Shown: positions 7,217 to 16,513 of the stretch, piece after piece
Numbering within the stretch: the first letter of the stretch is position 1
How the letters are laid out: the number at the start of each line of letters is the position of its first letter
From: Herbivorax alkaliphila
GTDB taxonomy: Bacteria; Bacillota; Clostridia; Acetivibrionales; Acetivibrionaceae
Direction: 5' to 3'
DNA: 64,000 nt
NCBI RefSeq assembly: GCF_030848475.1
Contig: NZ_JAVDDS010000009.1
Span: 1 to 64,000, forward strand
Program-made: the position numbers and the translations under genes
Notes under the pieces: generated by a model
What the model was told of the DNA's origin: nothing
The model's database searches: none
What the model saw: the letters and a program-made list of their open reading frames with translations, nothing else

Positions 7217-7285
7217 AGATAACACTTAGCTAACGTTCCGAAGTTTTCGGCGCAAAAATGCTCTATCTAAGACTAAAACAGACCC
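7217..7285 (+). other. Degenerate attC-like site 8, right end of array
   Basis: AGATAAC (7217-7223) is followed by CTTAG (7225-7229), which pairs with CTAAG (7267-7271). The R' position reads CAGACCC and does not fit GTTRRRY. The centre holds GCTCTATCT, related to the core of sites 1, 3 and 6. This is probably the decayed last site where the array meets core genome. Confidence 0.4.
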
Positions 7286-7318
7286 ATGGTTAATGAGTTT
7301 TTAACCATGGGTCTGTTT
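7276..7318. terminator. Strong bidirectional terminator hairpin
   Basis: An 18-bp perfect stem (7276-7293 with 7301-7318), loop 7 nt, with AAA on the left and TTT on the right. It ends the cassette array on + and can also serve the converging flippase gene on -. Confidence 0.8.
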
Positions 7319-7465
7319 ATAAACTCAGAATCACAAAGAGGACAACAAAAATATAAGAACCAAATATTTTTTTATGCTCACATGCAAGACATTTTTCAAT
7401 ATGCATATCTACTGTATTTGCCATTTTAATTTGATTATTGGTGTTGTTTTTAAACCATTACCACT

Positions 7466-9076
7466 TCAATCTGAGATTCTATTATATACCTTTGAAGGAA
7501 TAAATTTCTTTAATCTGTCCGGCATTTCAATTAAATCTTTTTTAGTAATTCCCTTAAATATTATCATTGAAAATACATATGCAACAACACCTACAATTAT
7601 TGATATAATTACAGCAATTACATTTGAAAAATAATCTCCTATAAAAAGATTAAAAAGAAAATATGATATTTTATAGAATATAAAAACCATTCCCCCCATT
7701 ATTATTGAAGAAACAAGGGGTTTTAATGCATTTTTTAATAGATAAATATTAACATTTAGATGTTTTTTTATTGAAATTGTATTTAATAAAAGAGCAATAC
7801 CAAAACCTACAACACTTCCTATAATTGCTCCATATATATTAATATCAGGTATTGAAATTAAAAAGTAATTGATTAATATCTTTGCTATAATTCCAATCAC
7901 AACATTTCTTGTTGCTATATAAAGGCGTCCAGCTCCCTGAAGAATGGTTGTCTGTATTTGCACTAAAGACATAAATACCAGCACAACAGCTCCATACTTC
8001 ATAAGCTCAAAACCGTCACCAAATTTTAAAAAAGAATAAATTTGTTCACTCAGTATTGAAAAACCAACAGCCGAAGGAACAACCACAAATAAACAAAGTC
8101 TCAGAGAATATCGTAATTTATTTTGAAACTGTTGTTTGTCATTTAATGCAATAGAACCTGACAGGGAAGGTAATACGGCAGCAGCAAGAGCAGCCACAAT
8201 TGAAATGGGCACATTCATTAACTGCTGATATTTAGTTAAAAATCCGTATAATATAGTTGCTTCCGCCTCAATATAACCTCCAGTCATAAGCCTTATTTTG
8301 GTGTTTGCCATATCAACAAGATTTCCTGCATATGTTGCACCTACAGCTATTGTTATAGGTATACTGTAATTTATAATCCTCTTTGCCAGCTGTTTATAGG
8401 TGTATCCTTTTACATCTTTTTTGACTTCATCCTTTGGTATTATAAACTTTTTCTTTTTATAAAAAACAAAACCTAAAAAAATCATTGAAGCTAGAGCACC
8501 CATTGAAGTTCCAATAGTTCCACCTGCACAGGCAGCTTCAAGACTATATCTCATTAAAAGCATAGCAAATAAAAGTGTGAATATAACATTTGCAATTTGC
8601 TCTATTATTTGTGAAACAGCAGTATTGGTCATGTTACTCCGCCCTTGAAAATATCCCCTGTAAGCTGATGATATAGAAGTTATAAGGATGGTAGGGGAAA
8701 GGGCGAGAATAGCAAGGTAAGATTTTTCAAAGTGTAAAATTCTTGATATAGGCCCGGCAAATACAAACATACAAATTGCTAATACTGCTCCAATACCTAT
8801 AAGGTAGGAGCGAGCTATTTTAAAAGCTCTTAGTGCATCCTTATAGTTTCCTGCATAGGTAAGTTCTGATATGGTTTTTGATATTGCCACCGGAATACCT
8901 GAGTTTGCTATTACATATATAAAAGTATATACCTGATATGCTGCTCCATATATTCCATAACCCTCATCTCCTAATATTCCTCTTAAAAATGGAATATATA
9001 ATACAGAAAGAATTTTTACAAACATACTTGCTATTGTTAAAACAGCAAAACCCTTTGCTATAGATTGTTTCTTCAT
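7466..9076 (-). CDS. MOP-superfamily flippase, SpoVB/YtgP (MurJ-like) family
   Basis: A 536-residue integral membrane protein with about 14 transmembrane segments. The N-terminal MKKQSIAKGFAVLTIASM, then RGILGDEGYGIYGAAYQVY and SAYRGYFQGRSNMTNTAVSQ, are typical of the SpoVB/YtgP branch of the MATE-like MOP flippases. Members move lipid-linked cell-wall or spore-cortex precursors across the cytoplasmic membrane. The ATG at 9076 (complement) follows AAAGGGGAC; an in-frame start 12 codons upstream lacks a site. It is monocistronic, facing the cassette array. SpoVB and YtgP roles cannot be separated from sequence alone. Confidence 0.88.
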   Translation of the reverse strand: MKKQSIAKGFAVLTIASMFVKILSVLYIPFLRGILGDEGYGIYGAAYQVYTFIYVIANSGIPVAISKTISELTYAGNYKDALRAFKIARSYLIGIGAVLAICMFVFAGPISRILHFEKSYLAILALSPTILITSISSAYRGYFQGRSNMTNTAVSQIIEQIANVIFTLLFAMLLMRYSLEAACAGGTIGTSMGALASMIFLGFVFYKKKKFIIPKDEVKKDVKGYTYKQLAKRIINYSIPITIAVGATYAGNLVDMANTKIRLMTGGYIEAEATILYGFLTKYQQLMNVPISIVAALAAAVLPSLSGSIALNDKQQFQNKLRYSLRLCLFVVVPSAVGFSILSEQIYSFLKFGDGFELMKYGAVVLVFMSLVQIQTTILQGAGRLYIATRNVVIGIIAKILINYFLISIPDINIYGAIIGSVVGFGIALLLNTISIKKHLNVNIYLLKNALKPLVSSIIMGGMVFIFYKISYFLFNLFIGDYFSNVIAVIISIIVGVVAYVFSMIIFKGITKKDLIEMPDRLKKFIPSKVYNRISD

Positions 9077-9269
9077 TACTGTCCCCTTTAAAATCACTAA
9101 GAATGATACCATTATACAACTAAAAGTGAATTTATAAAAGTATCAGTTATCAAAAAAATTTCAAAACCAATGGACGATACTCAATATATTCTGATATAAT
9201 GGAAGACAGTTGTTTTTTAAGGTTGAATTTTGACATAAGCATTTACTGGCTAAAATGGAGTGATATATT

Positions 9270-11909
9270 TTGGAAATAATTGTTGGCCATATAAATACTG
9301 ATTTTGATTGCATAGCATCAATGATAGCTGCAAAGAAAATTTATAAAAATGCTCAAATGGTTCTTCATGGAGTAGTTGGCAGGGAAGTTAGGGAATTTAC
9401 AAACCTCTATAGAGATACATTTAATTTTAATTCAATAAAGGATATAAACATTGAAGAGGCTACTAGAGTGATAGTTGTGGATACCCATTCTAAATCTAGA
9501 TTGGGCAAAAATTTCATAAATCTATTATCTAAACCTGATATTGACTTTATAGTGTATGACCACCATCCCCCTAGTAACGATGCAATTAACGGTAGAATAA
9601 ATATAATAGAAAAGGTTGGAGCAAATACTACACTTTTAGTTGAAGAAATTCAAAAATCAAATATTGAAATATCCTCTCTTGAATCAACAATATTTGCTCT
9701 TGGAATTTATGCAGATACAAACAGACTGACTTACCAAAGTACAACATCTAGAGATGCATATGCCATAGCATATCTTTTATCTAAAAACGTAAATCTTCAG
9801 GTTATTGAATCGTATCTTAACTGGACACTGACTCCTTTGCAGCAGGAGTTTATAAAGATTATTGATAAAAACACAGATTTATTAAATATCAATGGATACA
9901 AAGTTGCCGTAGCTGTGGTAGAAACTTCAGAGTATGTAAATGAATCTTCATATCTTACCGGTAAACTTTTAGAAGAAAATAACTATGATGCATATTTTTC
10001 AATATTTAAAATGGGTAAAACAACGTATATTATGGGTAGAAGCCTTGTTGATAAAATAAATGTTGGAAAAATAATGAGCTTTTTTAAAGGAGCAGGTCAT
10101 AAAGGAGCAGGTTCTGCTAAAACAAAGGATGACAATTTAAATAAGCTATATGATAGTTTAAAAAACGTTCTAGAAAAAAACATTAATCCAGTAACAAAGG
10201 CAAAAGAAATAATGAGTTGCCCTGTAAAGACTGTTCCTGATACTACAACAATAGAAGAGGCAAACAGAATAATACTAAGATACGGACATTCCGGTCTTCC
10301 TGTCATAAAAGAAAAAACACTTACAGGAATTATTTCAAGAAGAGATGTTGAGAAAGCTCTCTTGCATGGTTTCGGAAACTCACCAGTTAAAGGATATATG
10401 TCTAAAGATGTCATTACAATTGATGAAGATGCTACAATAAAAGACATACAGTGCCTTTTAATAACAAATAATATTGGAAGATTACCTGTGCTAAGAGGTA
10501 CTGATATTGTTGGAATAGTTACACGCTCTGATATAATAAGAATTCTTTTTGGTGAGAGTTTGCCAAAAAAAACTTATAAAAAGTGTTTTGACACTCAGGA
10601 TACAGAAGACATTGTAAATCTTAAAAACAAAATTGATTTTATACCTGTAAGAATTAAAGATATACTCTATAATTCAGGAAAAATAGCTGACAAATCTGGT
10701 TATAATCTATATGTTGTAGGTGGATTTGTAAGAGATTTGATTATGGGTAAAAACACATTTGACATAGATATGGTTGTAGAAGGAGATGCTTTTGATTTTG
10801 CTAAAAAGCTTTCTAACTACTATGGAGGAAAAGTTACTAAACATAAAAAATTTCAAACAGCAATGGTAAAGTTGGATAATCAATTTTTTATAGATATTGT
10901 AACAGCAAGAAAAGAATACTACGAGTATCCTGCAGCACTTCCCACTGTTGAAAAGGGAACAATAAAAGATGATCTTTTCAGAAGAGATTTTACAATTAAT
11001 TGTATGGCAATTAAACTAAACAGTAATCACTTTGGACAGCTAGTTGATTTTTATGGTGGAAGAAAAGACCTTAAAAATAAGGTTATAAGAATCCTTTACA
11101 ATTTAAGCTTTATTGAAGATCCAACTAGGATAATACGGGCAGTGAGATTTGAAAAAAGATATGGCTTTAAAATGGAAAAGGCGACGGAAGAATTTGCAAT
11201 AAATGCAATTTCCTCTGACTGCTTTTCTAATGTAAGCATTGAGCGTATTAATTATGAGTTTTTTGCCATATTGAAAGAAAAAAGGCCTTGGAAAATCATA
11301 GAACGCATGGCACAATTGAAGATTCTAAACAAAGTATATCCTGAAATACAATATAATAGTGAATTGAAAAATCTTTTAAAAAAATGTTGCGACAACTTAA
11401 GTCAGTTTAAAAACAACTTGAACAGCGATAAAAATACTGATACAATTCTTTTGTATCTTTTATTGCTTCACTCTAATATGGATGCTGATAAAGTTAAGGT
11501 TTCCATAGAAAAGATGAGACTTAAAAGGGAAAGACGTAATGAAATAAATAGATTTACTAAAACAAAAAATACATTAAAATCATTTGATGTACTCGATTTA
11601 AGTAATTACAAAGCATTTACTCTTTTTAAAGAACTCTCCCTTGAAAGTTTGTATGTTTTAACTTTGTTATTTTGTAATAAAAACTTTTACAATAAGGTGC
11701 TAGAGTACATTAATGAATTAAAAGATATAAGACTAAATATTACAGGAAATGATCTAAAAGAGATGGGAGTCGTGCCAGGCCCCCAGTATAAAAAAATTTT
11801 AGATGAAATTTTAAAACAAAAAATAAATGGCAATGTACACACTTTAGAAGGTGAGATAAAACTAGCTGAAATCCTTCTAAATAACTTGAACAATCCATTA
11901 TATAATTAA
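9270..11909 (+). CDS. DHH phosphoesterase - CBS pair - tRNA nucleotidyltransferase fusion
   Basis: An 879-residue protein. Residues 1-300 form a DHH/DHHA1 phosphoesterase: HINTDFDCIASM, VVDTHSKSR, YDHHPPS, and GAGHKGAGSA near 275. Residues 310-430 hold two CBS domains (KEIMSCPVKTVPD, VKGYMSKDVITIDED). Residues 470-870 form a class II CCA/poly(A) polymerase: VVGGFVRDLIMGKNTFDIDMVV with the metal-binding D-x-D, and RDFTINCMAI. Related fusions act as CC- or A-adding tRNA enzymes; the DHH part may be a nano-RNase. The start is TTG 9270 with AATGGAG 9 nt upstream. It is 28 nt ahead of the site-2 protease gene. Confidence 0.9.
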   Translation: MEIIVGHINTDFDCIASMIAAKKIYKNAQMVLHGVVGREVREFTNLYRDTFNFNSIKDINIEEATRVIVVDTHSKSRLGKNFINLLSKPDIDFIVYDHHPPSNDAINGRINIIEKVGANTTLLVEEIQKSNIEISSLESTIFALGIYADTNRLTYQSTTSRDAYAIAYLLSKNVNLQVIESYLNWTLTPLQQEFIKIIDKNTDLLNINGYKVAVAVVETSEYVNESSYLTGKLLEENNYDAYFSIFKMGKTTYIMGRSLVDKINVGKIMSFFKGAGHKGAGSAKTKDDNLNKLYDSLKNVLEKNINPVTKAKEIMSCPVKTVPDTTTIEEANRIILRYGHSGLPVIKEKTLTGIISRRDVEKALLHGFGNSPVKGYMSKDVITIDEDATIKDIQCLLITNNIGRLPVLRGTDIVGIVTRSDIIRILFGESLPKKTYKKCFDTQDTEDIVNLKNKIDFIPVRIKDILYNSGKIADKSGYNLYVVGGFVRDLIMGKNTFDIDMVVEGDAFDFAKKLSNYYGGKVTKHKKFQTAMVKLDNQFFIDIVTARKEYYEYPAALPTVEKGTIKDDLFRRDFTINCMAIKLNSNHFGQLVDFYGGRKDLKNKVIRILYNLSFIEDPTRIIRAVRFEKRYGFKMEKATEEFAINAISSDCFSNVSIERINYEFFAILKEKRPWKIIERMAQLKILNKVYPEIQYNSELKNLLKKCCDNLSQFKNNLNSDKNTDTILLYLLLLHSNMDADKVKVSIEKMRLKRERRNEINRFTKTKNTLKSFDVLDLSNYKAFTLFKELSLESLYVLTLLFCNKNFYNKVLEYINELKDIRLNITGNDLKEMGVVPGPQYKKILDEILKQKINGNVHTLEGEIKLAEILLNNLNNPLYN

Positions 11910-11937
11910 AAATAAGTTTGAAAAGGGGAATGTTTGG

Positions 11938-12609
11938 ATGTTTTTTACTAATTTAGGGTTGGCGGGAATACTATATTATTTTATGATATTTGCTTTTTCT
12001 ATTTCTTTTCATGAGTCTTCACATGCTTACATGGCATACCGTTTAGGTGACAATACAGGAAAGGATTTAGGAAGGGTTACTTTAAATCCCATGAAACACT
12101 TGGATTTATTCGGAACAGTTTTACTGTTTTTTGCAGGTATCGGATGGGCAAAACCTGTCCCATTTAATCCTTCACGATTTGAAAACCGCAAATTTGGAAC
12201 TATGATGGTTAGCTTTGCCGGACCATTATCCAATATAATTTTGGCTTTTATCTTTGCTTTTATATATTTGTTTATTGGCTACGGGTTTGGTGTAGAACCT
12301 AACTTTGAATCAACAGAACCTATGGTGATTGCTTCTAATTTTTCTTCTGTTGGAATAATGTTAAATGTACTTTTAGCAGTTTTCAATCTTTTGCCTATAC
12401 CACCATTAGATGGTTCTAAGGTTTTTACTGTTTTTTTACCTGAACAGTATTATTTTAAATTTATGCAATATCAAAATATTACTTTTATAGTTCTGATACT
12501 TTTACTCGCTACAGGCATACTCTGGGATAATATATTATATCCTGCTCGAGATTACATGATATCTTTTATATATTTTATTCTAGAACCTATTGTAAGATTA
12601 ATCACATAA
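11938..12609 (+). CDS. Site-2 protease family (M50) membrane metalloprotease
   Basis: A 223-residue membrane protein with about five transmembrane segments. The zinc motif lies in the first helices: SFHESSHAYMAYRLGD (HExxH, residues ~24-28). The third ligand region is NLLPIPPLDGSK, the NxxPxPxLDG signature. The GRVTLNPMKHLDLFGT loop is typical of the short, PDZ-less bacterial group. It cuts substrates within the membrane; the substrate is unknown. The ATG at 11938 has AAGGGG 10 nt upstream. It is probably co-transcribed with the preceding gene. Confidence 0.9.
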   Translation: MFFTNLGLAGILYYFMIFAFSISFHESSHAYMAYRLGDNTGKDLGRVTLNPMKHLDLFGTVLLFFAGIGWAKPVPFNPSRFENRKFGTMMVSFAGPLSNIILAFIFAFIYLFIGYGFGVEPNFESTEPMVIASNFSSVGIMLNVLLAVFNLLPIPPLDGSKVFTVFLPEQYYFKFMQYQNITFIVLILLLATGILWDNILYPARDYMISFIYFILEPIVRLIT

Positions 12610-12653
12610 AAACATTAGTTTTTTAAAAGTGTCTTTATAACAAGGGCATTTTA

Positions 12654-12683
12654 TTGGACTTTATATTAAAAAAAAGTTATAAT
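12654..12683 (+). promoter_or_regulatory. Sigma-A type promoter of trpS
   Basis: TTGGAC (12654-12659), an 18-nt spacer and TATAAT (12678-12683), followed by an AT-rich leader of about 50 nt. No T-box stem or antiterminator is seen in this leader, so tRNA-mediated control is not indicated. Confidence 0.65.
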
Positions 12684-12741
12684 TTATTATTATAAAGTTT
12701 TTTTAAAAATTTTAATTTTTATATGGGAGAGTGAATTACTT

Positions 12742-13731
12742 GTGAAAAAAGGTACAATTTTAAGCGGCATGAGACCAACTGGAGCATTGCATCTAGGAAA
12801 TTACTTTGGAGCTTTAGAAAACTGGGTAAAGCTTCAAGATGAATATAACTGTTATTTTTTTGTGGCAGATTGGCACGCTCTTACTACTGGATATGAAGAT
12901 ACAGCACAAACTAAAAGCAATATAAGTGACCTTGTTGTGGATTGGATAAGTGCAGGACTTGATCCAGAAAAGTGTACTATATTTCTTCAATCATCAATAC
13001 GTGAACATGCAGAACTTCATATGCTGTTTTCCATGACAACGCCACTTTCATGGTTGTATCGCTGTCCGACGTACAAAGATCAGCTAAATCAACTAAAGGA
13101 CAAGAATATAACCACTTATGGATTTTTAGGGTACCCATGTCTTCAGGCAGCAGATATTTTAATGTACAAGGCAGATTATGTTCCTGTAGGAGAAGATCAA
13201 CTACCACATTTAGAGCTTACACGAGAAATTGCAAGACGTTTTAACCATATGTACAGTGAGGTGTTCCCAGAGCCTGATGCTATTTTGACAAAAGCCAAAG
13301 TGCTGCCAGGAACAGATGGAAGAAAAATGAGTAAAAGCTATGACAACACAATAGCTCTATCCGATAGCCCTGATGATATAAGGCGAAAAGTAAAAACAAT
13401 GGTTACCGACCCTGCAAGGATAAAGAAAGATGATGCAGGACACCCTGAAGTGTGTACGGTATTTTCATTTCATAAGATTTTTAATGAAAGTGAACTTCCT
13501 CAAATAGAAGAACAATGCAGAGGCGGTAAAATAGGTTGTGTTCAGTGTAAAAAGAACCTGGCAAATAAAATGACTGAGTACTTAGAGCCTATTTATGAGA
13601 GAAGACAGAATATTTTAAAAAACCCTGGCATGATAAAAGAAATAATTCATAATGGAACTGAAAATGCTAAAAAGGTTGCCGAAAGAACAATGAAAGATGT
13701 AAGAAAAGCTATGAAAATAAATTATATGTAG
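12742..13731 (+). CDS. trpS: Tryptophanyl-tRNA synthetase
   Basis: A 329-residue class Ic synthetase that charges tRNA-Trp. It shows the HIGH-type motif in TGALHLGNYFGAL (residues ~13-25), the ADILMYKADYVPVGEDQ active-site segment (~133-149) and KMSKS at 195-199. The length matches the family. The start is GTG 12742, with GGGAG about 12 nt upstream. It leads a transcript that may continue into scpA-scpB, since no terminator is seen before 13799. Confidence 0.96.
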   Translation: MKKGTILSGMRPTGALHLGNYFGALENWVKLQDEYNCYFFVADWHALTTGYEDTAQTKSNISDLVVDWISAGLDPEKCTIFLQSSIREHAELHMLFSMTTPLSWLYRCPTYKDQLNQLKDKNITTYGFLGYPCLQAADILMYKADYVPVGEDQLPHLELTREIARRFNHMYSEVFPEPDAILTKAKVLPGTDGRKMSKSYDNTIALSDSPDDIRRKVKTMVTDPARIKKDDAGHPEVCTVFSFHKIFNESELPQIEEQCRGGKIGCVQCKKNLANKMTEYLEPIYERRQNILKNPGMIKEIIHNGTENAKKVAERTMKDVRKAMKINYM

Positions 13732-13798
13732 TTTAAATTTTCAAGGGGGATTTTTTAGGTGGTGTTTCGCCAAATAATATAAATTGGTGGTGTATTTT

Positions 13799-14593
13799 GT
13801 GGAGAGTGTTTTATCAAAAGCCTATAGAATAAAGATACAAAACTTCGAAGGACCATTAGACTTGTTATTTCACCTTATAGAAAAAAATAAAATAGATATT
13901 TATGATATTCCAATAGATGAAATAACCGACCAATATATGGACTACCTTTTCAAAATGCAGGAATTGGATTTGGAAATTGCCAGTGAGTTTTTATTAATGG
14001 CAACAACATTGCTTCACATTAAATCAAAACTACTTCTTCCAAATACAAAAAAGGAAACTGAAGAGGATCAAATTGACCCTAGAGAAGAACTTGTATTAAA
14101 ACTTGTAGAATATAAAAGGTACAAAAAGTTTTCTAAAATCTTAAGTTTGCGTGAAGAAGAGCATCGGAAAGTATTTTATAAACTTCCTGAAGAAATAGAC
14201 ATAAAAACAGAAGATCAGCCTATAAATCTTTCATATGATGAACTTACCAGAATTTATGTTGATTTAATGGAGCGAAATGAAAAAAAGACAAATAAAAACA
14301 CAAAAAATATGACTCAGATACTACAGCATGAAAAAGTATCTTTAAAAAGCAAAATACAAGAAGTTGTAAGAACGCTTTTTAATAAAACTTTTTTTAAGTT
14401 TTCCGATGTCTTTTCAAGAAAAACAAAGTCAAGGCTTGAAATTGTAACTGGATTTTTAGCTGTATTAGAGCTTGCAAAAATAAAAAAATTAACTGTTAAA
14501 CAAAATAAAAATTTCTCTGAAATAATTGTTTGTAAAAGGGAAGACAGCAATCTAGAAGATATTGATGAAGAAAAAATAGCAGCAGAAAATTAA
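13799..14593 (+). CDS. scpA: Segregation and condensation protein A
   Basis: A 264-residue kleisin subunit that bridges SMC heads and binds ScpB in the condensin that organises the chromosome. The N-terminal YRIKIQNFEGPLDLLFHLIE and LEIASEFLLMATTLLHIKSK are diagnostic; a winged-helix region lies at ~205-245 (RLEIVTGFLAVLELAK). The start is GTG 13799, with GGTGGTG just upstream; a TTG at 13784 is in the same frame and possible. It is followed at 82 nt by scpB, the usual pair. Confidence 0.94.
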   Translation: MESVLSKAYRIKIQNFEGPLDLLFHLIEKNKIDIYDIPIDEITDQYMDYLFKMQELDLEIASEFLLMATTLLHIKSKLLLPNTKKETEEDQIDPREELVLKLVEYKRYKKFSKILSLREEEHRKVFYKLPEEIDIKTEDQPINLSYDELTRIYVDLMERNEKKTNKNTKNMTQILQHEKVSLKSKIQEVVRTLFNKTFFKFSDVFSRKTKSRLEIVTGFLAVLELAKIKKLTVKQNKNFSEIIVCKREDSNLEDIDEEKIAAEN

Positions 14594-14675
14594 AGTCAAA
14601 ATAGTAACTGCTTTGATAACATACAAAAAATTATTTATAAGGATAAAAGCGATACATTTTGGAGGATTTGCCTTT

Positions 14676-15206
14676 ATGGACTTAAGAAGATACGAAAAAA
14701 TTGTTGAGGGACTTCTCTTTGCTTCAGGAGAAAGAGTTTCTATAGAAAAAATTTGTGAAGTCATTGGTACAGATAAAAAAACAGCAAAGCTTGTTTTAAA
14801 CAATATGATTGTCAGCTATAATGACAATCCTGCTCGTGGAATAACTATAAGAGAAGTAAACAAAGGTTACCAAATGTGCTCAAAACCTGAATTATATGAT
14901 TATATAAAAATACTTTTTGAGCCTCGGCAAAAAAGCGGTTTGTCCCAGGCAGCACTTGAAACCCTCGCAATCATTGCCTATAACAGGCCTGTTACAAAAG
15001 CAAGGATAGAAAAAATAAGAGGAGTTAATTCAGACAGTTTAGTTGTAAAGCTTTTAGATAAAAAATTAATTAAAGAATCAGGAAAACTTGATGCACCGGG
15101 CAAACCTACTCTTTATGAAACTACTGATGAGTTTTTCAGATGTTTTGGGTTTAAATCAGACTCAGATCTTCCTATATTTGAATTTAATGAAATTAAAACA
15201 GATTAA
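14676..15206 (+). CDS. scpB: Segregation and condensation protein B
   Basis: A 176-residue protein with two winged-helix domains: the first around YEKIVEGLLFASGERVSIEKIC, the second around LSQAALETLAIIAYNRPVTKARIEKIRGVNSD, the family signature. It dimerises and binds ScpA in the SMC complex. The ATG at 14676 follows TTTGGAGGA; an upstream in-frame ATG at 14613 lacks a site. It is followed by a clear terminator, so it ends the trpS-scpA-scpB unit. Confidence 0.95.
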   Translation: MDLRRYEKIVEGLLFASGERVSIEKICEVIGTDKKTAKLVLNNMIVSYNDNPARGITIREVNKGYQMCSKPELYDYIKILFEPRQKSGLSQAALETLAIIAYNRPVTKARIEKIRGVNSDSLVVKLLDKKLIKESGKLDAPGKPTLYETTDEFFRCFGFKSDSDLPIFEFNEIKTD

Positions 15207-15223
15207 TTAATATCTATTTGTCA

Positions 15224-15258
15224 AAAAAGTACACTATTTTAGTGTACTTTTTTTGTTT
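15224..15258 (+). terminator. Rho-independent terminator after scpB
   Basis: A 12-bp stem (15224-15235 with 15241-15252, core AGTACACT), 5-nt loop, then a T-rich tail. Confidence 0.88.
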
Positions 15259-15288
15259 TAGGGAAAAATAACTAATTGAGGTGATATA

Positions 15289-15957
15289 ATGAACCGAGTT
15301 ATTTTTTTTATTGCTATTTTAATTGTATTGGCAATAATTATATTATTGTCTAAAATAAATATTGTAATTGAATATAAGAAAAAGTATAAAGATGATGTTT
15401 TTGTATTGTCTTTTTTCTTATACAAAGGATTGATAAAATACAAGTATGAAGTCCCGAGTGTTGATACAAAAGGTACCGGTATTTTATATAGATTCATAAA
15501 AGAAAAAGGAAAAAAAGAAAAGAAAATTAAAGAAGGCAAGGAATATACAACATATTCAAGTATTATTGATAGAATAAAAAATGTAAAACTTTTTTATTCT
15601 AGACACTGTTCTCTTATAAAAAAAATACAAAATTTTTTAAGATGCAAAATAATATTAAAAAATTTGAATTTTAATATGAAGCTTGGAACAGGAGATGCTT
15701 TGCAAACCTCTATACTAACAGGTCTTTCATGGACTTTTTCTGGAATAATTATTTCTTTTTTATATCAGTTTATTAAAATAGAAAAAAAACAAATAATTAT
15801 ACAACCTGATTATAAGGGAAAAAGTATAAATTTAGATTTATACTGTATATTTAATGTTAGAATTGTCTATATTATTGTTATAGGTTTTACAGTACTGATA
15901 CATTTTATAAAAAACAGAGTTATTACATTTAAGGCTCAAAAATGTGTCGGCGGATAA
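15289..15957 (+). CDS. DUF2953 membrane-associated protein
   Basis: A 222-residue protein. An N-terminal transmembrane helix (~4-22) is followed by a basic soluble part with the family pattern NFNMKLGTGDALQTSILTG near 125-143. A hydrophobic stretch with FNVRIVYIIVIGFTVLIHF lies near the C terminus. This fits DUF2953 (YtfI of Bacillus), whose gene sits upstream of ytfJ in many spore formers, as here (24 nt). Function unknown; a sporulation-linked role is inferred from context. GAGGTGA precedes the ATG. Confidence 0.85.
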   Translation: MNRVIFFIAILIVLAIIILLSKINIVIEYKKKYKDDVFVLSFFLYKGLIKYKYEVPSVDTKGTGILYRFIKEKGKKEKKIKEGKEYTTYSSIIDRIKNVKLFYSRHCSLIKKIQNFLRCKIILKNLNFNMKLGTGDALQTSILTGLSWTFSGIIISFLYQFIKIEKKQIIIQPDYKGKSINLDLYCIFNVRIVYIIVIGFTVLIHFIKNRVITFKAQKCVGG

Positions 15958-15981
15958 TAAAAAATACAGGCGGTGATTAAT

Positions 15982-16449
15982 ATGGAACAACAACATCCCA
16001 TTGAAGGTTTGATGACAACAGCAATGGAAAGCATAAAGGATATGGTAGATGTTAACACCATTGTAGGAGACGCAGTTCAATCTCCTGATGGAACTGTTAT
16101 AATTCCCATATCAAAAGTATCATTTGGCTTTGCAGCAGGAGGAGGGGAGTATAATTCTTGCTGTGAAACAGGTGGAAATGAAGCTAATGAAGACGATGAA
16201 GAGGGAAACGGCGGAAATTCTTCTAAATTTCCATTTGCAGGTGGAAGTGGAGCAGGCGTAAGTATAAATCCAGTTGCTTTTATGGTTGTAGGACAGGGGC
16301 AAATAAAACTTCTCCCTGTTACAATAAATTCTTCTCTAGAAAAAATACTGGACATGGTGCCTGACCTTATTGAAAAAGCAAATGAGTCAATAAAGAAAAA
16401 AATAAAGGTTCGTAAAAGCATTAAAGAATTAGATGAAGATGAAGATTAA
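15982..16449 (+). CDS. ytfJ: Sporulation protein YtfJ / GerW family
   Basis: A 155-residue protein with the family signature near residues 35-65: the GTVIIPISKVSFGFAAGGGEY segment (the first 20 residues are GTVIIPISKVSFGFAAGGGE). A Gly/Asn/Asp-rich linker and FPFAGGSGAGVSINPVAFMVV follow. YtfJ/GerW is a spore protein needed for normal lysozyme-dependent germination steps in Bacillus. The ATG at 15982 follows GGCGGTGA; the frame extends 3 codons upstream without a better site. Its presence supports a spore-forming host. Confidence 0.92.
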   Translation: MEQQHPIEGLMTTAMESIKDMVDVNTIVGDAVQSPDGTVIIPISKVSFGFAAGGGEYNSCCETGGNEANEDDEEGNGGNSSKFPFAGGSGAGVSINPVAFMVVGQGQIKLLPVTINSSLEKILDMVPDLIEKANESIKKKIKVRKSIKELDEDED

Positions 16450-16513
16450 CTCTTGAGTATTAACAACTTTAAATAGTATAATATAGTTCTAGTAATAAAA
16501 AAAGGGTTGATTT

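Noticed and set aside
7374-7634. 86-codon + strand frame
   Set aside because: Antisense to the end of the flippase gene and without a start signal.
12610-12741. T-box riboswitch before trpS
   Set aside because: The leader is about 55 nt from the promoter and lacks the stem I, T-box and terminator parts.
16077-16421. 114-codon minus-strand frame
   Set aside because: Antisense shadow of ytfJ caused by its Gly-rich composition.
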